Made by a program: the position numbers and the translations under genes. 64,000 nucleotides of DNA from Candidatus Saccharimonadota bacterium. GTDB lineage: Bacteria > Patescibacteriota > Saccharimonadia > Saccharimonadales > Saccharimonadaceae. Below, piece after piece: positions 25,327 to 32,998 of this stretch (the stretch's first letter is position 1; the number at the start of each line of letters is the position of its first letter). Under the pieces are notes generated by a model. That model was not told the origin of the DNA, ran no database searches, and saw only the letters and a program-made list of their open reading frames with translations. The stretch covers positions 168,249-232,248 of the forward strand of contig JAUNNB010000001.1 in the NCBI GenBank assembly GCA_030531645.1, given 5' to 3'.

Positions 25327-25749
25327 ATGATTTCAAGAGAAAAGTTAAAAGAAAAAACCAAGAACGATTCCACCACTGGTTTCGTTTTGGATTTGGCTGA
25401 AAAGGTGAAAAGGGGTCCGCGCCTTGTGTGGGAACCGGCTGTCAGGGAACAGATAGAACGCATAGCTAGCAGTTATGACCCTGATGAAGCAGTTGAATTT
25501 CTGGCTACGGAGTTTGATCTCCGCGCTGATGAGTATCACAAGAAATTGAACATCTATAAGATAAAGCACCCCAGCGATCCGGAACCGTCCGAACTTGAGG
25601 TTATAAAGTTCATAATTTGCGATTTTATGCTTGAACGGTGCCTGCGCTGCGGCGACTGTAATATGGAAATGAAATTCCTGTTTATCACCTTAAAACATAT
25701 CGATTTTAGACTTTGTCTTCAAAAAGCGTGCTCAGCGCTTGGCGCTTGA
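25327..25749 (+). CDS. GxCxxE-family protein A (unknown)
   Basis: A 140-residue helical protein. It shares with 21448 the blocks LVWEPAVREQIERIASSY, PDEAVEFLATEFDLRADEY and CLRCGDCNMEMKFLF, with the GxCxxE motif as GDCNME and an extra CxxC (CLRCGDC). ATG 25327 is used because GAGAGGGGTGAAG precedes it. It is a single-gene unit with its own promoter and terminator. Function is unknown. Confidence 0.75.
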   Translation: MISREKLKEKTKNDSTTGFVLDLAEKVKRGPRLVWEPAVREQIERIASSYDPDEAVEFLATEFDLRADEYHKKLNIYKIKHPSDPEPSELEVIKFIICDFMLERCLRCGDCNMEMKFLFITLKHIDFRLCLQKACSALGA

Positions 25750-25810
25750 TGCATACATCCGTGTCATCTTTTATGAAGGGGGGTGAAGTAATGGGCTAGA
25801 ATTGTTCCAC

Positions 25811-25834
25811 GGCTCCCGCATGGGGGGCCTTTTT
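25811..25834 (+). terminator. Terminator of the 25327 gene
   Basis: GGCTCCC, GCAT loop, GGGGGGCC, TTTTT. The 60 nt between the gene and this hairpin hold a strong GGGGGGTG ribosome site followed by the minimal frame ATG GGC TAG (25791-25799). Confidence 0.85.
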
Positions 25835-25849
25835 AATTAAAATAAGGTC

Positions 25850-25878
25850 TTTACTTTTATCTAAAAATAGGGTAAAAT
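25850..25878 (+). promoter_or_regulatory. tuf promoter and leader
   Basis: TTTACT (25850-25855), 17-bp spacer, TAAAAT (25873-25878). The leader of about 65 nt holds a possible stem CTGCGA (25891-25896) with TCGCAG (25919-25924) before AAAGGAG. Confidence 0.75.
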
Positions 25879-25952
25879 TATCCTATAAGTCTGCGAGGCT
25901 GGTTTGATATTAGTGCTTTCGCAGAAAATAATAATTAAAGGAGAAATAAAGA

Positions 25953-27137
25953 ATGGCAAATTTTGACCGTTCCAAGCCACATATCAACGTTGGTACCATG
26001 GGTCACGTTGATCACGGCAAAACTACCCTCACTGCTGCTATCACTGCAGTGCTCGCAAAAAAACTTCCATCTGAAGTAAACAAACCAGTTGCTTACGATC
26101 AGATCGATAACGCTCCTGAGGAAAAGGCTCGTGGTATTACCATCGCTACTTCCCACCAGGAATACGAATCAGAAAATCGTCACTACGCCCACGTTGATAT
26201 GCCGGGCCACGCTGACTACATTAAGAACATGATTACCGGTGCCGCTCAGGTTGATGGTGCTATCCTCGTCGTTGCTGCAAACGACGGTCCTTTGCCTCAG
26301 ACTCGTGAGCACGTTCTTCTTGCTCACCAGGTGAACGTTCCTAAGATCATCGTCTTCCTCAACAAGATGGATCTCGCTGATCCTGAACTCGTTGAGCTCG
26401 TTGAGATGGATGTCCGTGAACTTCTTAACAAGTACGGCTTCGATGGCGACAACGCTCCTATCATCAAGGGTTCTGCTACTAAGGCTCTCGAAGGTGATGC
26501 AGCTAACGAAGATGCTATCATGGAACTCGTCAAAGCTATGGACGAATACTTCGATATTCCTGAACACGATCTCGACAAACCATTCCTTATGCCTATTGAG
26601 GATGTCTTCTCAATTAAGGGTCGTGGTACCGTCGCTACTGGTCGTATCGAACAGGGTGTCGTTAACGTAAACGACGAAGTTGAAATCGTTGGTCTCCGCG
26701 AAACTCAGAAATCTGTTGTTACCGGTATTGAGGCCTTCCACAAGACTCTCGATCAGGGTCAAGCTGGCGATAACGCTGGTCTTCTCCTCCGTGGTATCGA
26801 GCGTGATCAGATTGAACGTGGTCAGGTTATTGCTAAGCCAGGTTCTATCACCCCACATACTGAATTTGAAGCTCAGGTTTACATCCTTAAGAAAGAGGAA
26901 GGTGGTCGCCACACTCCGTTCTCAAAGGGTTACAAGCCTCAGTTCTACTTCCGCACCACTGATGTGACTGGTGAAGTTGAGCTCCCAGCTGACAAAGAAA
27001 TCGTCATGCCTGGCGATCAGGTTACCTTCAACGTTAAGCTTCTTGCCCCTGTCGCTATGAACGAACAGGATCGCTTCGCTATCCGTGAAGGTGGTAAGAC
27101 TGTCGGTTCCGGCGTCATTACCAAGGTTATCAAATAA
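25953..27137 (+). CDS. tuf: Translation elongation factor Tu
   Basis: EF-Tu carries aminoacyl-tRNA to the ribosome. The 394-residue product has [34 protein letters not shown] and the domain 2/3 sequences of the family; length is normal. The switch region reads [15 protein letters not shown], with Ser where many EF-Tu have Asn/Thr-Ala-His. It stands alone with its own promoter and terminator, away from fusA. Confidence 0.97.
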   Translation: MANFDRSKPHINVGTMGHVDHGKTTLTAAITAVLAKKLPSEVNKPVAYDQIDNAPEEKARGITIATSHQEYESENRHYAHVDMPGHADYIKNMITGAAQVDGAILVVAANDGPLPQTREHVLLAHQVNVPKIIVFLNKMDLADPELVELVEMDVRELLNKYGFDGDNAPIIKGSATKALEGDAANEDAIMELVKAMDEYFDIPEHDLDKPFLMPIEDVFSIKGRGTVATGRIEQGVVNVNDEVEIVGLRETQKSVVTGIEAFHKTLDQGQAGDNAGLLLRGIERDQIERGQVIAKPGSITPHTEFEAQVYILKKEEGGRHTPFSKGYKPQFYFRTTDVTGEVELPADKEIVMPGDQVTFNVKLLAPVAMNEQDRFAIREGGKTVGSGVITKVIK

Positions 27138-27151
27138 TTATAGATAGCTTT

Positions 27152-27180
27152 AAAAATCCCCCAGAAATGGGGGATTTTTT
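27152..27180 (+). terminator. Bidirectional terminator between tuf and 27190
   Basis: AAAAATCCCCC, AGAAAT loop, GGGGGATTTTTT; serves tuf on the plus strand and the 27190-27831 gene on the minus strand. Confidence 0.92.
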
Positions 27181-27189
27181 GTAGAGAGA

Positions 27190-27831
27190 CTAATCAATTT
27201 TGATCCAGATATAATCTTCGTTCAAAACAGCAATTGCCTTAAAATCACGATTATACTTGGTAGTTACAATGCTACTATTTGCTACTAACTGTGCGTCATC
27301 TTCGTACCAGACAACCAGGCCAAACTCACCAAAGTGCGGATTGATACCAATGTAGCGGTGCCCAGGCTCCGGTTTCGCTACTCTATTAATGTAGCCATTC
27401 ATTGTCAGTAATGACCGCCAGTTTCTTGCGTCAAACTTATGTTGGCTTTTTACCTCAAATTCCTTTGCTAGTTGACCCATTTCTTCGGAAATCGGCGTCT
27501 TCTGCAGCCATTTACCAGTGGTCTGGTAGAACTTGAAAGACACATAAGATGTAGCGTAGCCGTTTACAAACCCCGCCGGGTCAGGAAACAAAGTGTAGTG
27601 TTTCGGATTGTCATCTTCCAGCCATGGGCAGAAGTTCGGATCTGAGAACGGCCAAGGCTCGGTATTAACATAATCTGCAGAAGTGCAAATCTCTTTGTCT
27701 TCGAGGTCAAAATCCGCATACTGCTCGCTAATCTTATATACCTTTTTACGGTAATATCTCCTAAGCGGCCCAATCTTGTTGTAGGCCGATAAGCTGCGTT
27801 TTGCGTACTTGTTTACAGTTTCGATATTCAT
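27190..27831 (-). CDS. Hypothetical protein, 213 aa
   Basis: A soluble, Tyr/Trp-rich protein without signal peptide. Residues 40-80 (EDKEICTSADYVNTEPWPFSDPNFCPWLEDD, shortened here) and 150-190 are beta-rich. No family is recognised. The start ATG 27831 follows AAGGGGGTGAG. Promoter on the minus strand: TTGACA, 17-bp spacer, TGG-extended TATAAT around 27920-27898; the leader carries a GCGC...GCGC stem. Single-gene unit with the codon style of the other stand-alone genes. Confidence 0.65.
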   Translation of the reverse strand: MNIETVNKYAKRSLSAYNKIGPLRRYYRKKVYKISEQYADFDLEDKEICTSADYVNTEPWPFSDPNFCPWLEDDNPKHYTLFPDPAGFVNGYATSYVSFKFYQTTGKWLQKTPISEEMGQLAKEFEVKSQHKFDARNWRSLLTMNGYINRVAKPEPGHRYIGINPHFGEFGLVVWYEDDAQLVANSSIVTTKYNRDFKAIAVLNEDYIWIKID

Positions 27832-27945
27832 AAGCTCACCCCCTTGTGATATATCGGCGCACGTCTCTCTAAAGTTGCGCCCCCTTATACTTCAATTATA
27901 CCACATATGCTTATTTTTGTCAATTGTAGGGGTGGCTTGGACATC

Positions 27946-27970
27946 AAAAAGCCCCCGTTCTGGGGGCTTT
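27946..27970 (-). terminator. rpsJ terminator
   Basis: On the minus strand AAGCCCCC, AGAAC loop, GGGGGCTTTTTG. Confidence 0.88.
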
Positions 27971-27974
27971 AATT

Positions 27975-28304
27975 TTACATCTTGATTTCAGCATCGACAC
28001 CTGCTGGAAGAGAGAGATTCTGAAGAGAATCAATCGTCTTTGGAGTAGCGTTGGTAATGTCGATAAGACGCTTGTGAACCTTCATCTCGAAAGCTTCACC
28101 ACCAGTCTTGTAGACATGTGGGGACTTCACGACGGTAAAAGTGCTACGCTTGGTAGGAAGAGGCACTGGGCCGCTTACGGTTGCACCGGTACGAATAGCG
28201 GTGTCAACGATTTGTTTTGCGCTTTGGTCAATAACGCGGTGATCGTATGCCTTGAGGCGGATACGAATTTTAAGACCTTCGCTTTTTGGAGCTTTATCAG
28301 CCAT
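27975..28304 (-). CDS. rpsJ: 30S ribosomal protein S10
   Basis: S10 (NusE) is a small-subunit protein and antitermination partner of NusB. The 109-residue product has the family core: [61 protein letters not shown], with an extra N-terminal stretch [10 protein letters not shown]. It normally heads the S10 operon, but here it is a single gene with its own promoter and terminator and no other ribosomal protein gene beside it. Confidence 0.97.
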   Translation of the reverse strand: MADKAPKSEGLKIRIRLKAYDHRVIDQSAKQIVDTAIRTGATVSGPVPLPTKRSTFTVVKSPHVYKTGGEAFEMKVHKRLIDITNATPKTIDSLQNLSLPAGVDAEIKM

Positions 28305-28391
28305 ATTTTCCTTCTAGCCCTATAATCTCAGCTGGCATCTAGACGTGCTGGCTATGAGTTGTTAGAGCTCATTTAAATTAATACAAAGAGA

Positions 28392-28420
28392 ATTATACAT
28401 CAAAACTTAAGCAATGTCAA
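28392..28420 (-). promoter_or_regulatory. rpsJ promoter
   Basis: On the minus strand TTGACA (28420-28415), 17-bp spacer, TATAAT (28397-28392). An 80-nt leader follows with a small ATGAG...CTCAT stem and AAGGA before the ATG. Confidence 0.85.
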
Positions 28421-28426
28421 TATTTT

Positions 28427-28455
28427 AAACCCCCGGACCAATGGCCCAGGGGTTT
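28427..28455 (-). terminator. Terminator of the alarmone-hydrolase gene
   Basis: On the minus strand CCCCTGGGCC, ATT loop, GGTCCGGGGG, TTT. 26 of 29 bases equal those of the terminator ending at 30060 on the plus strand. Confidence 0.85.
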
Positions 28456-28464
28456 AAGGTATCG

Positions 28465-29124
28465 TTATATGAAGATTGTCTTAAAGAACTCGTCGCTGGG
28501 ACGCTCTTTCGGTAGCTCCTTGATTTCAGCGAGAACCGCCAGAGTATCTACCAGCATACGTAAGTCCTTGCGAACAGTATGAAGTTGGCTAGCATAACGC
28601 GGCCACATCAATTTGGCTTCTTTGAGAAGCGGGAGCAAGAAGTATTCTGTCTCATAGACATTCTTTATCCAAGATTCCTTCTTCAAATCGCGAGCCATAG
28701 TGCCAAGATTGTCACGCCGATCCAGTGCCTTGCCGATGGTGGCATAACAGCTGGTCCTCAGATGTCCGTAGTAGCGATACTTGGATTCAAGTTTCGACTC
28801 CTTCGGCATCTTCCTAAGTGTCATACACTCGACAGCGTGTCGGACTTCATCATCTACCGGCAAATCCATGATCTGCGTGTCCGTGTCCTCTGCAACATCG
28901 TGAAGTATCAACATTGCCAGGATAATATCATCCCGGAGTCCCAGTCCGACTGCATCGCAAGCCAGCGATAAGGGATGGATGATATACGGAGCACCGTTAG
29001 CGCGGGTATCTCCAGCATGTTTGTCACGGGCAAACCCTAAAGCCTCACTTGTGTTGGGATGCAGCCCATCAGAGCAGACCCCCCGTAAAAACGTGAACAT
29101 TTTTTCAGCTCTTGTTTCACTCAT
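28465..29124 (-). CDS. Small alarmone hydrolase-like HD protein
   Basis: The 219-residue protein is the HD hydrolase domain of the RelA/SpoT family without a synthetase domain, like MESH1/SAH enzymes that remove pyrophosphate from (p)ppGpp. Visible sites: RANGAPYIIHP (residues 41-51, His50), HD at 75-76 in LILHDVAEDT, Glu79-Asp80, and Asp134 in KALDRRDNLG as the likely last metal ligand. No synthetase is in this window. ATG 29124 follows GAGAGGAGG. Its promoter shares bases with the divergent promoter for the 29258 gene. The assignment rests on motif spacing; a related nucleotide hydrolase is possible. Confidence 0.85.
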   Translation of the reverse strand: MSETRAEKMFTFLRGVCSDGLHPNTSEALGFARDKHAGDTRANGAPYIIHPLSLACDAVGLGLRDDIILAMLILHDVAEDTDTQIMDLPVDDEVRHAVECMTLRKMPKESKLESKYRYYGHLRTSCYATIGKALDRRDNLGTMARDLKKESWIKNVYETEYFLLPLLKEAKLMWPRYASQLHTVRKDLRMLVDTLAVLAEIKELPKERPSDEFFKTIFI

Positions 29125-29171
29125 AAAACGACCTCCTCTCTTAGGTGCTACATGGTTTACGTGTCATTTTA

Positions 29172-29223
29172 ATTATAACACCACCGCGCCTTGGTTGACA
29201 AAAATAAGCAAAAGTTGTATAAT
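29172..29223. promoter_or_regulatory. Two divergent promoters with overlapping -35 boxes
   Basis: Plus strand: TTGACA (29195-29200), 17 bp, TATAAT (29218-29223). Minus strand: TTGTCA (29201-29196), 18 bp, TATAAT (29177-29172). The two -35 hexamers share five base pairs, so RNA polymerase should not be able to occupy both at once. Confidence 0.8.
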
Positions 29224-29257
29224 TATAGGCAATAAACTATCTAAGGGGGTGGTAAGT

Positions 29258-30019
29258 GTGTTTAAGTTCATCTTAAGTAAAACCGTTTTAAAAGATCTCA
29301 CAAAAGAATCTCAGGATAAGGCGTATATGAAGAATGGCTATAATGTCTACGCCTTCTACCTGTCTCACGCGGTTCCGGTTCTACTGCTTATGAGCGCTAC
29401 TCTGGCTCCAACGCTGGTTTTCTCTATCGTAGACAAGAATTACGAGTCCAAGCCCGCCTATCAGGCAATCTGTCTCGTAATGCTCATTATGGAAGTATTC
29501 TATCTGGTACTGGCGATAATCTTTTCCCGCACAATCGAATGTTTCATCGGCCAAGTTGCTTCCAGAATTATCTTCTGGACCAAAACTCGCCGAGGTGATG
29601 CTATCAAGCGCAAAGATTTCAAGTATATCAGAAAGAATCTGCCTGGTCTCTATCAAATGTTTCACGAATATGAGACTCCGGAGCGCTGTTATGCCGTTTG
29701 CTATCATCTGTTAAAACATCTGAAAGATGGCGAAATGGAGTTTGTCGCAGACGAGCATTATCATCATGTGGACCCAAAGCAAGATGCCAAGGAGTTCTAT
29801 ACCATGCACGCTCTCTATATTCGGAACGGCTGGGCATATGATACCAACTGCAACCATCAGATGCCGGTGGAGCGCGTCAGGAAAATCTACGGTCACAAGC
29901 TCTATAAGAAGTTCACCTATGAGGACGTCAAAGATATCGATCACGACGCGTTCTTCGACAGAGAAGCTGAACTTGCAAAAGTTTGGGGCAAAGAAAACGA
30001 TTGTTATGTGGATATGTAA
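29258..30019 (+). CDS. Hypothetical two-helix membrane protein, 253 aa
   Basis: Two membrane segments (about 36-57 and 68-92) are followed by a cytosolic part of about 150 residues rich in His, Tyr and charged residues (DEHYHHVDPKQDAKEF, NCNHQMPVERVRK). The GTG at 29258 is the start because it follows AAGGGGGTGG and the promoter at 29195-29223; the frame open further upstream lies inside the divergent gene. Unknown family; divergent from the alarmone-hydrolase gene through a shared promoter. Confidence 0.7.
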   Translation: MFKFILSKTVLKDLTKESQDKAYMKNGYNVYAFYLSHAVPVLLLMSATLAPTLVFSIVDKNYESKPAYQAICLVMLIMEVFYLVLAIIFSRTIECFIGQVASRIIFWTKTRRGDAIKRKDFKYIRKNLPGLYQMFHEYETPERCYAVCYHLLKHLKDGEMEFVADEHYHHVDPKQDAKEFYTMHALYIRNGWAYDTNCNHQMPVERVRKIYGHKLYKKFTYEDVKDIDHDAFFDREAELAKVWGKENDCYVDM

Positions 30020-30033
30020 ACGGAATCTCAGAC

Positions 30034-30060
30034 ACCCCTGGACCATTGGCCCGGGGGTTT
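30034..30060 (+). terminator. Terminator of the 29258 gene
   Basis: CCCCTGGACC, ATT loop, GGCCCGGGGG, TTTG. Near-copy of the terminator at 28427-28455. Confidence 0.85.
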
Positions 30061-30062
30061 GT

Positions 30063-30091
30063 TTGACCTATCTATTTTAAGAGAGTATAAT
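30063..30091 (+). promoter_or_regulatory. Promoter of the 30102 gene
   Basis: TTGACC (30063-30068), 17-bp spacer, TATAAT (30086-30091), 10 nt before the ATG. Confidence 0.8.
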
Positions 30092-30101
30092 CATAAGCAA
30101 T

Positions 30102-30869
30102 ATGGACGAACAAACTCCTAAAAAATACGATAAAGCATCTATCGCTCTAATTTGTGCCATTGTCGCCGTGCTCATCGGCGGTATTGTCGGCGTGCTCTTA
30201 ATTATCAATAGCCAAAAACCGGCCAAATCCACCCCTGCTCCCGCCCCTGTCGTTGCGAACGATAGCAAAGATGATGAAGAGGGAGATGAAGATGAGGAAG
30301 AGGAGCCTGTTCAGTCGACCGACGATGCAGAAACGCCAGCTCCAGCTACCCCTGCTGATGGTGGCGATAATTCCGCAGAGGCCGATAAAGCCCGCCAGGA
30401 AGTTGTCCAGACTGTAGTTTCCGCCATTATGCAGTATCAGAGCAATAACAGAGGTAAGATCCCATCTCTTGGCGGTGTGGTTACCGGCGGCCTAATGGAA
30501 AGCGAAATCAAAGTTGATAACATCCCTTTAAACGACCAGACCAACGTTTCTACTAGCTGGGGTTATTTCTACGCAAACTATCTCTTAGTTGGTTACGGCG
30601 GCGGCACTACCCACTTCGTAGATCCAGATGGTATCCCATACAACCTCGTTATCATTGAATGCAAGAACAAAACAGGGAACTGCAATACGAATTATGTCAA
30701 AAACAGCATGAACGCCTACGAAACTGGCCTCGGCCAAGTTAGCTATGCTATCAATATTATCACTCACGCCACTTGCGACGGCGTCAATCCAGTCTATTCG
30801 TCCAGCACTCGCAAGCTCGCGGTTCGCTACAAACCAGTGAACGGCAACTTCGTTTGTGTCAACAATTAA
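30102..30869 (+). CDS. Membrane-anchored pilin-like protein with an acidic linker
   Basis: The 255-residue protein has one membrane helix (about 15-37), a Pro/Ala/Glu/Asp linker (about 40-95, with a run of acidic residues) and an extracellular domain that begins with a long helix (ARQEVVQTVVSAIMQYQSNN) followed by RGKIPSLGG, an arrangement seen in major-pilin-like and pseudopilin globular domains. Four Cys in the last third (ECKNKTGNC ... ATC ... FVC) may form disulfides. It lacks a prepilin peptidase site. Codon use is that of the core genes, and it is leaderless. Pilin relation is inference. Confidence 0.7.
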   Translation: MDEQTPKKYDKASIALICAIVAVLIGGIVGVLLIINSQKPAKSTPAPAPVVANDSKDDEEGDEDEEEEPVQSTDDAETPAPATPADGGDNSAEADKARQEVVQTVVSAIMQYQSNNRGKIPSLGGVVTGGLMESEIKVDNIPLNDQTNVSTSWGYFYANYLLVGYGGGTTHFVDPDGIPYNLVIIECKNKTGNCNTNYVKNSMNAYETGLGQVSYAINIITHATCDGVNPVYSSSTRKLAVRYKPVNGNFVCVNN

Positions 30870-30872
30870 CAA

Positions 30873-30907
30873 CAAAAAACCAGGCGGTGGAACTTGCCTG
30901 GCTTTTT
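30873..30907. terminator. Bidirectional terminator between 30102 and 30922 genes
   Basis: AAAAAACCAGGC, GGTGGAACTT loop, GCCTGGCTTTTTG; U-runs on both strands. Confidence 0.88.
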
Positions 30908-30921
30908 GATAGTACTTTTTC

Positions 30922-31521
30922 CTAAAAGAAGGGGTCCTCGTTAATTCTCTCGTAAGTGAATTTTGCAAGATGGAAAATATCCTTTTGCATATCATGGACA
31001 CCAAGGGCCAAAATTACATTCTGATTCAGGACATTCATAACCGCGTCTTTACATGTGTCCAAATCCTGACTCAGAAGCCCATCGATGTGGTGGATGTTCG
31101 GGTGCATGTAAGCGTCCACATAATCATAGTAATTTTCTTCATTACAGGCCATAATAAAGGCGATAGTCTGCGGGATACCATGTTCTTCCGCGAAATACCG
31201 CACATCATCAGAGGTAATGACCTCAAACATGCGTGTCATGGAGCTGACACCCTTGTTGCCGCGGCAACAGATTGTGGTGTTCCCAATGCCATCGACGATG
31301 AGCGACGGATAGTCATCCCATCTAATGCCTGTCTTCTCGCAGTAAAATTCATCCCATTTGCGGATGCCAGTCGCGCCAAGCTCTACCAAAAGCGGTGCGG
31401 TTTCTGCGAGGTTGTCTGCGGGCACGTGATCTGTAAAGTATGTGCCTTTCACAGAGATGTGGTCGAAAGGAACCACGGCTTCCGGATTCTGCCGGAAGTA
31501 AGTCATAAGATTTCTACGCAT
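30922..31521 (-). CDS. Hypothetical soluble protein, 199 aa
   Basis: No signal peptide or membrane segment. Features: CCRGN near residue 86, a His-rich stretch MHPNIHHIDGLL, and a helical C terminus. I do not recognise the family and can name no active site. ATG 31521 follows TAGGGGG. The promoter on the minus strand is TTGACA, 17 bp, TGC-extended TATAAT at 31645-31617, leaving a leader of about 90 nt with an AACCTT...AAGGTT stem. Confidence 0.65.
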   Translation of the reverse strand: MRRNLMTYFRQNPEAVVPFDHISVKGTYFTDHVPADNLAETAPLLVELGATGIRKWDEFYCEKTGIRWDDYPSLIVDGIGNTTICCRGNKGVSSMTRMFEVITSDDVRYFAEEHGIPQTIAFIMACNEENYYDYVDAYMHPNIHHIDGLLSQDLDTCKDAVMNVLNQNVILALGVHDMQKDIFHLAKFTYERINEDPFF

Positions 31522-31616
31522 AGGCGTACCCCCTATTAAAAAATATTCTGCCCAAAACCTTCAAGAATAAAAGTCCTATCTGTAAAGGTTCGAGCATACG
31601 CTTTCTGTATCTGTTT

Positions 31617-31691
31617 ATTATAGCACAGATTAGCCAAGATGTCAATAATAATGCCACGCCCATTGACTTTTTAAGCCGTTTATGCTATAAT
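31617..31691. promoter_or_regulatory. Divergent promoters for 30922 (-) and 31743 (+) genes
   Basis: Minus: TTGACA (31645-31640), 17 bp, TATAAT (31622-31617). Plus: TTGACT (31663-31668), 17 bp, TATAAT (31686-31691). Both have a TGC extension. The plus -35 and spacer start TTGACTTTTT matches that at 22839-22848. Confidence 0.8.
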
Positions 31692-31742
31692 AGAAGTGTA
31701 GCAATGTAGTTTAACTAATTCATCACAAGGGGGTAAAAAGCA

Positions 31743-32402
31743 ATGAAAGTTAAAACTATAAAAATTGTTTGTATTATTTCATTATTGGTTCTGTTGATTG
31801 CCTTGGCTATCATCTCGCTCGTACCATCCCTCCAGGGGAAAATCGATGCGCAGAACAGTACGGGGCATTACGATGGTCGTGCGGAAGGTGATTATAACGA
31901 TGATTATTTCGATTACGACGGATATCTCGTCTCACTTGGTACTAGACTTGTAGAGGTAGATCGAAAACGAAACGAAGATGGGCAAAGACGTATTGCTTAC
32001 AAGTTTACACTTGATGATCTTAACTACGAATTAGCATCTGTTATGTATCCGATTCAGCTCGCAGACGATGAATACGCCGGAGCATCTGGCGCATGGTCAT
32101 TCGCGTCTACTATCGAGATTGATGACGGCAAGACAAAATATGTGTTGAATCCCGTAGGCTACAATACCGTTGGCATCGTTTCGGCATATCACTCAAGTAT
32201 GTATCTGACGCGAGATGTATTTGATGTATTCCATGTCATCACATCTGAAAACGCTGATTTCTACTATGGCACCGCCGAAGGCAACTGCCCGTTCAGAAAT
32301 CTCGGAGTTCCACATTTTATTATGAGATGGAATGGCAGCGGTTGGGAATTTGACAGCTACTGCGATGACGCAGGCGAACCAAGATATGATTTGCACTTCT
32401 AA
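31743..32402 (+). CDS. Membrane-anchored extracellular protein, unknown
   Basis: The 219-residue product has an N-terminal signal-anchor (about 8-28) and then an Asp/Tyr-rich soluble part (about 40-219) that should face outside; two Cys (NCPF and SYCDD) could form a disulfide. No family recognised. ATG 31743 follows AAGGGGGTAAAAAG and a leader of about 45 nt. Single-gene unit. Confidence 0.65.
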   Translation: MKVKTIKIVCIISLLVLLIALAIISLVPSLQGKIDAQNSTGHYDGRAEGDYNDDYFDYDGYLVSLGTRLVEVDRKRNEDGQRRIAYKFTLDDLNYELASVMYPIQLADDEYAGASGAWSFASTIEIDDGKTKYVLNPVGYNTVGIVSAYHSSMYLTRDVFDVFHVITSENADFYYGTAEGNCPFRNLGVPHFIMRWNGSGWEFDSYCDDAGEPRYDLHF

Positions 32403-32414
32403 GCTATGCTCCTT

Positions 32415-32441
32415 GGAGCTCCCTCGCGGGGGCTCCTTTTA
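32415..32441 (+). terminator. Terminator of the 31743 gene
   Basis: GGAGCTCCC, TCGC loop, GGGGGCTCC, TTTT. Confidence 0.88.
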
Positions 32442-32464
32442 TTTGCTTATGGTATAATTAAAGT

Positions 32465-32980
32465 ATGTCAAAAGCTAGCAAACGCACTAAAAATTCTAAA
32501 ACCGGCCGCAAGCAGGCCGAAACCAAATCAGTCGAAAAAACCGAAAAGAAGATGCGCCTAAAAGCCATCGAAGAGGCTTCCACTCCAGTTGAATTCAGCC
32601 TGAGGACAGATAACTACGGCAAGGCCCCTAGTTCTTTTTCACAATTAATGCTCTTTGGGGTTGGCTTTATGCTCCTCACTTTCAGCATCATCTTTTCAAT
32701 CTCGATTATTTCCGATTTTGTAAGTGCAGCCAACGATGGCTATTCCATTGTTGATTATTTCCAGACCTGTGAACCAGCCGTTATGTGCAGAACCATCGAT
32801 GTTCTAGAAATCCTTGCTATCCTCTTTGCGTTCATTGGCTCTATCATTCCGCTTAAAATCTTCTTCACGAATCGTTATTCTCACAGGAAAACCCTATGGT
32901 TCTTCGTCATTTGTGTTGTTCTCGCCACCATTTCATATGCGGTCAGTTTTGTATTGAATCGCGTCCTACTTGGCATCTAG
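32465..32980 (+). CDS. Three-helix membrane protein with basic N terminus
   Basis: The 171-residue product starts with about 40 Lys/Arg/Ser/Thr-rich residues (MSKASKRTKNSKTGRKQ...), then membrane segments near 64-86, 112-130 and 143-166, with two Cys (CEPAVMC) in the first outside loop. TATAAT at 32453-32458 lies 6 nt before the ATG, so the message is leaderless. The MurF-like gene follows 18 nt later with its own -10 box. Function unknown; the position suggests a link to wall synthesis. Confidence 0.7.
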   Translation: MSKASKRTKNSKTGRKQAETKSVEKTEKKMRLKAIEEASTPVEFSLRTDNYGKAPSSFSQLMLFGVGFMLLTFSIIFSISIISDFVSAANDGYSIVDYFQTCEPAVMCRTIDVLEILAILFAFIGSIIPLKIFFTNRYSHRKTLWFFVICVVLATISYAVSFVLNRVLLGI

Positions 32981-32998
32981 ATATGCTATAATATACAT

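Noticed and set aside
28979..29257. Long N-terminal extension of the 29258 membrane protein
   Set aside because: It lies inside the divergent alarmone-hydrolase gene and before the promoter at 29195-29223.
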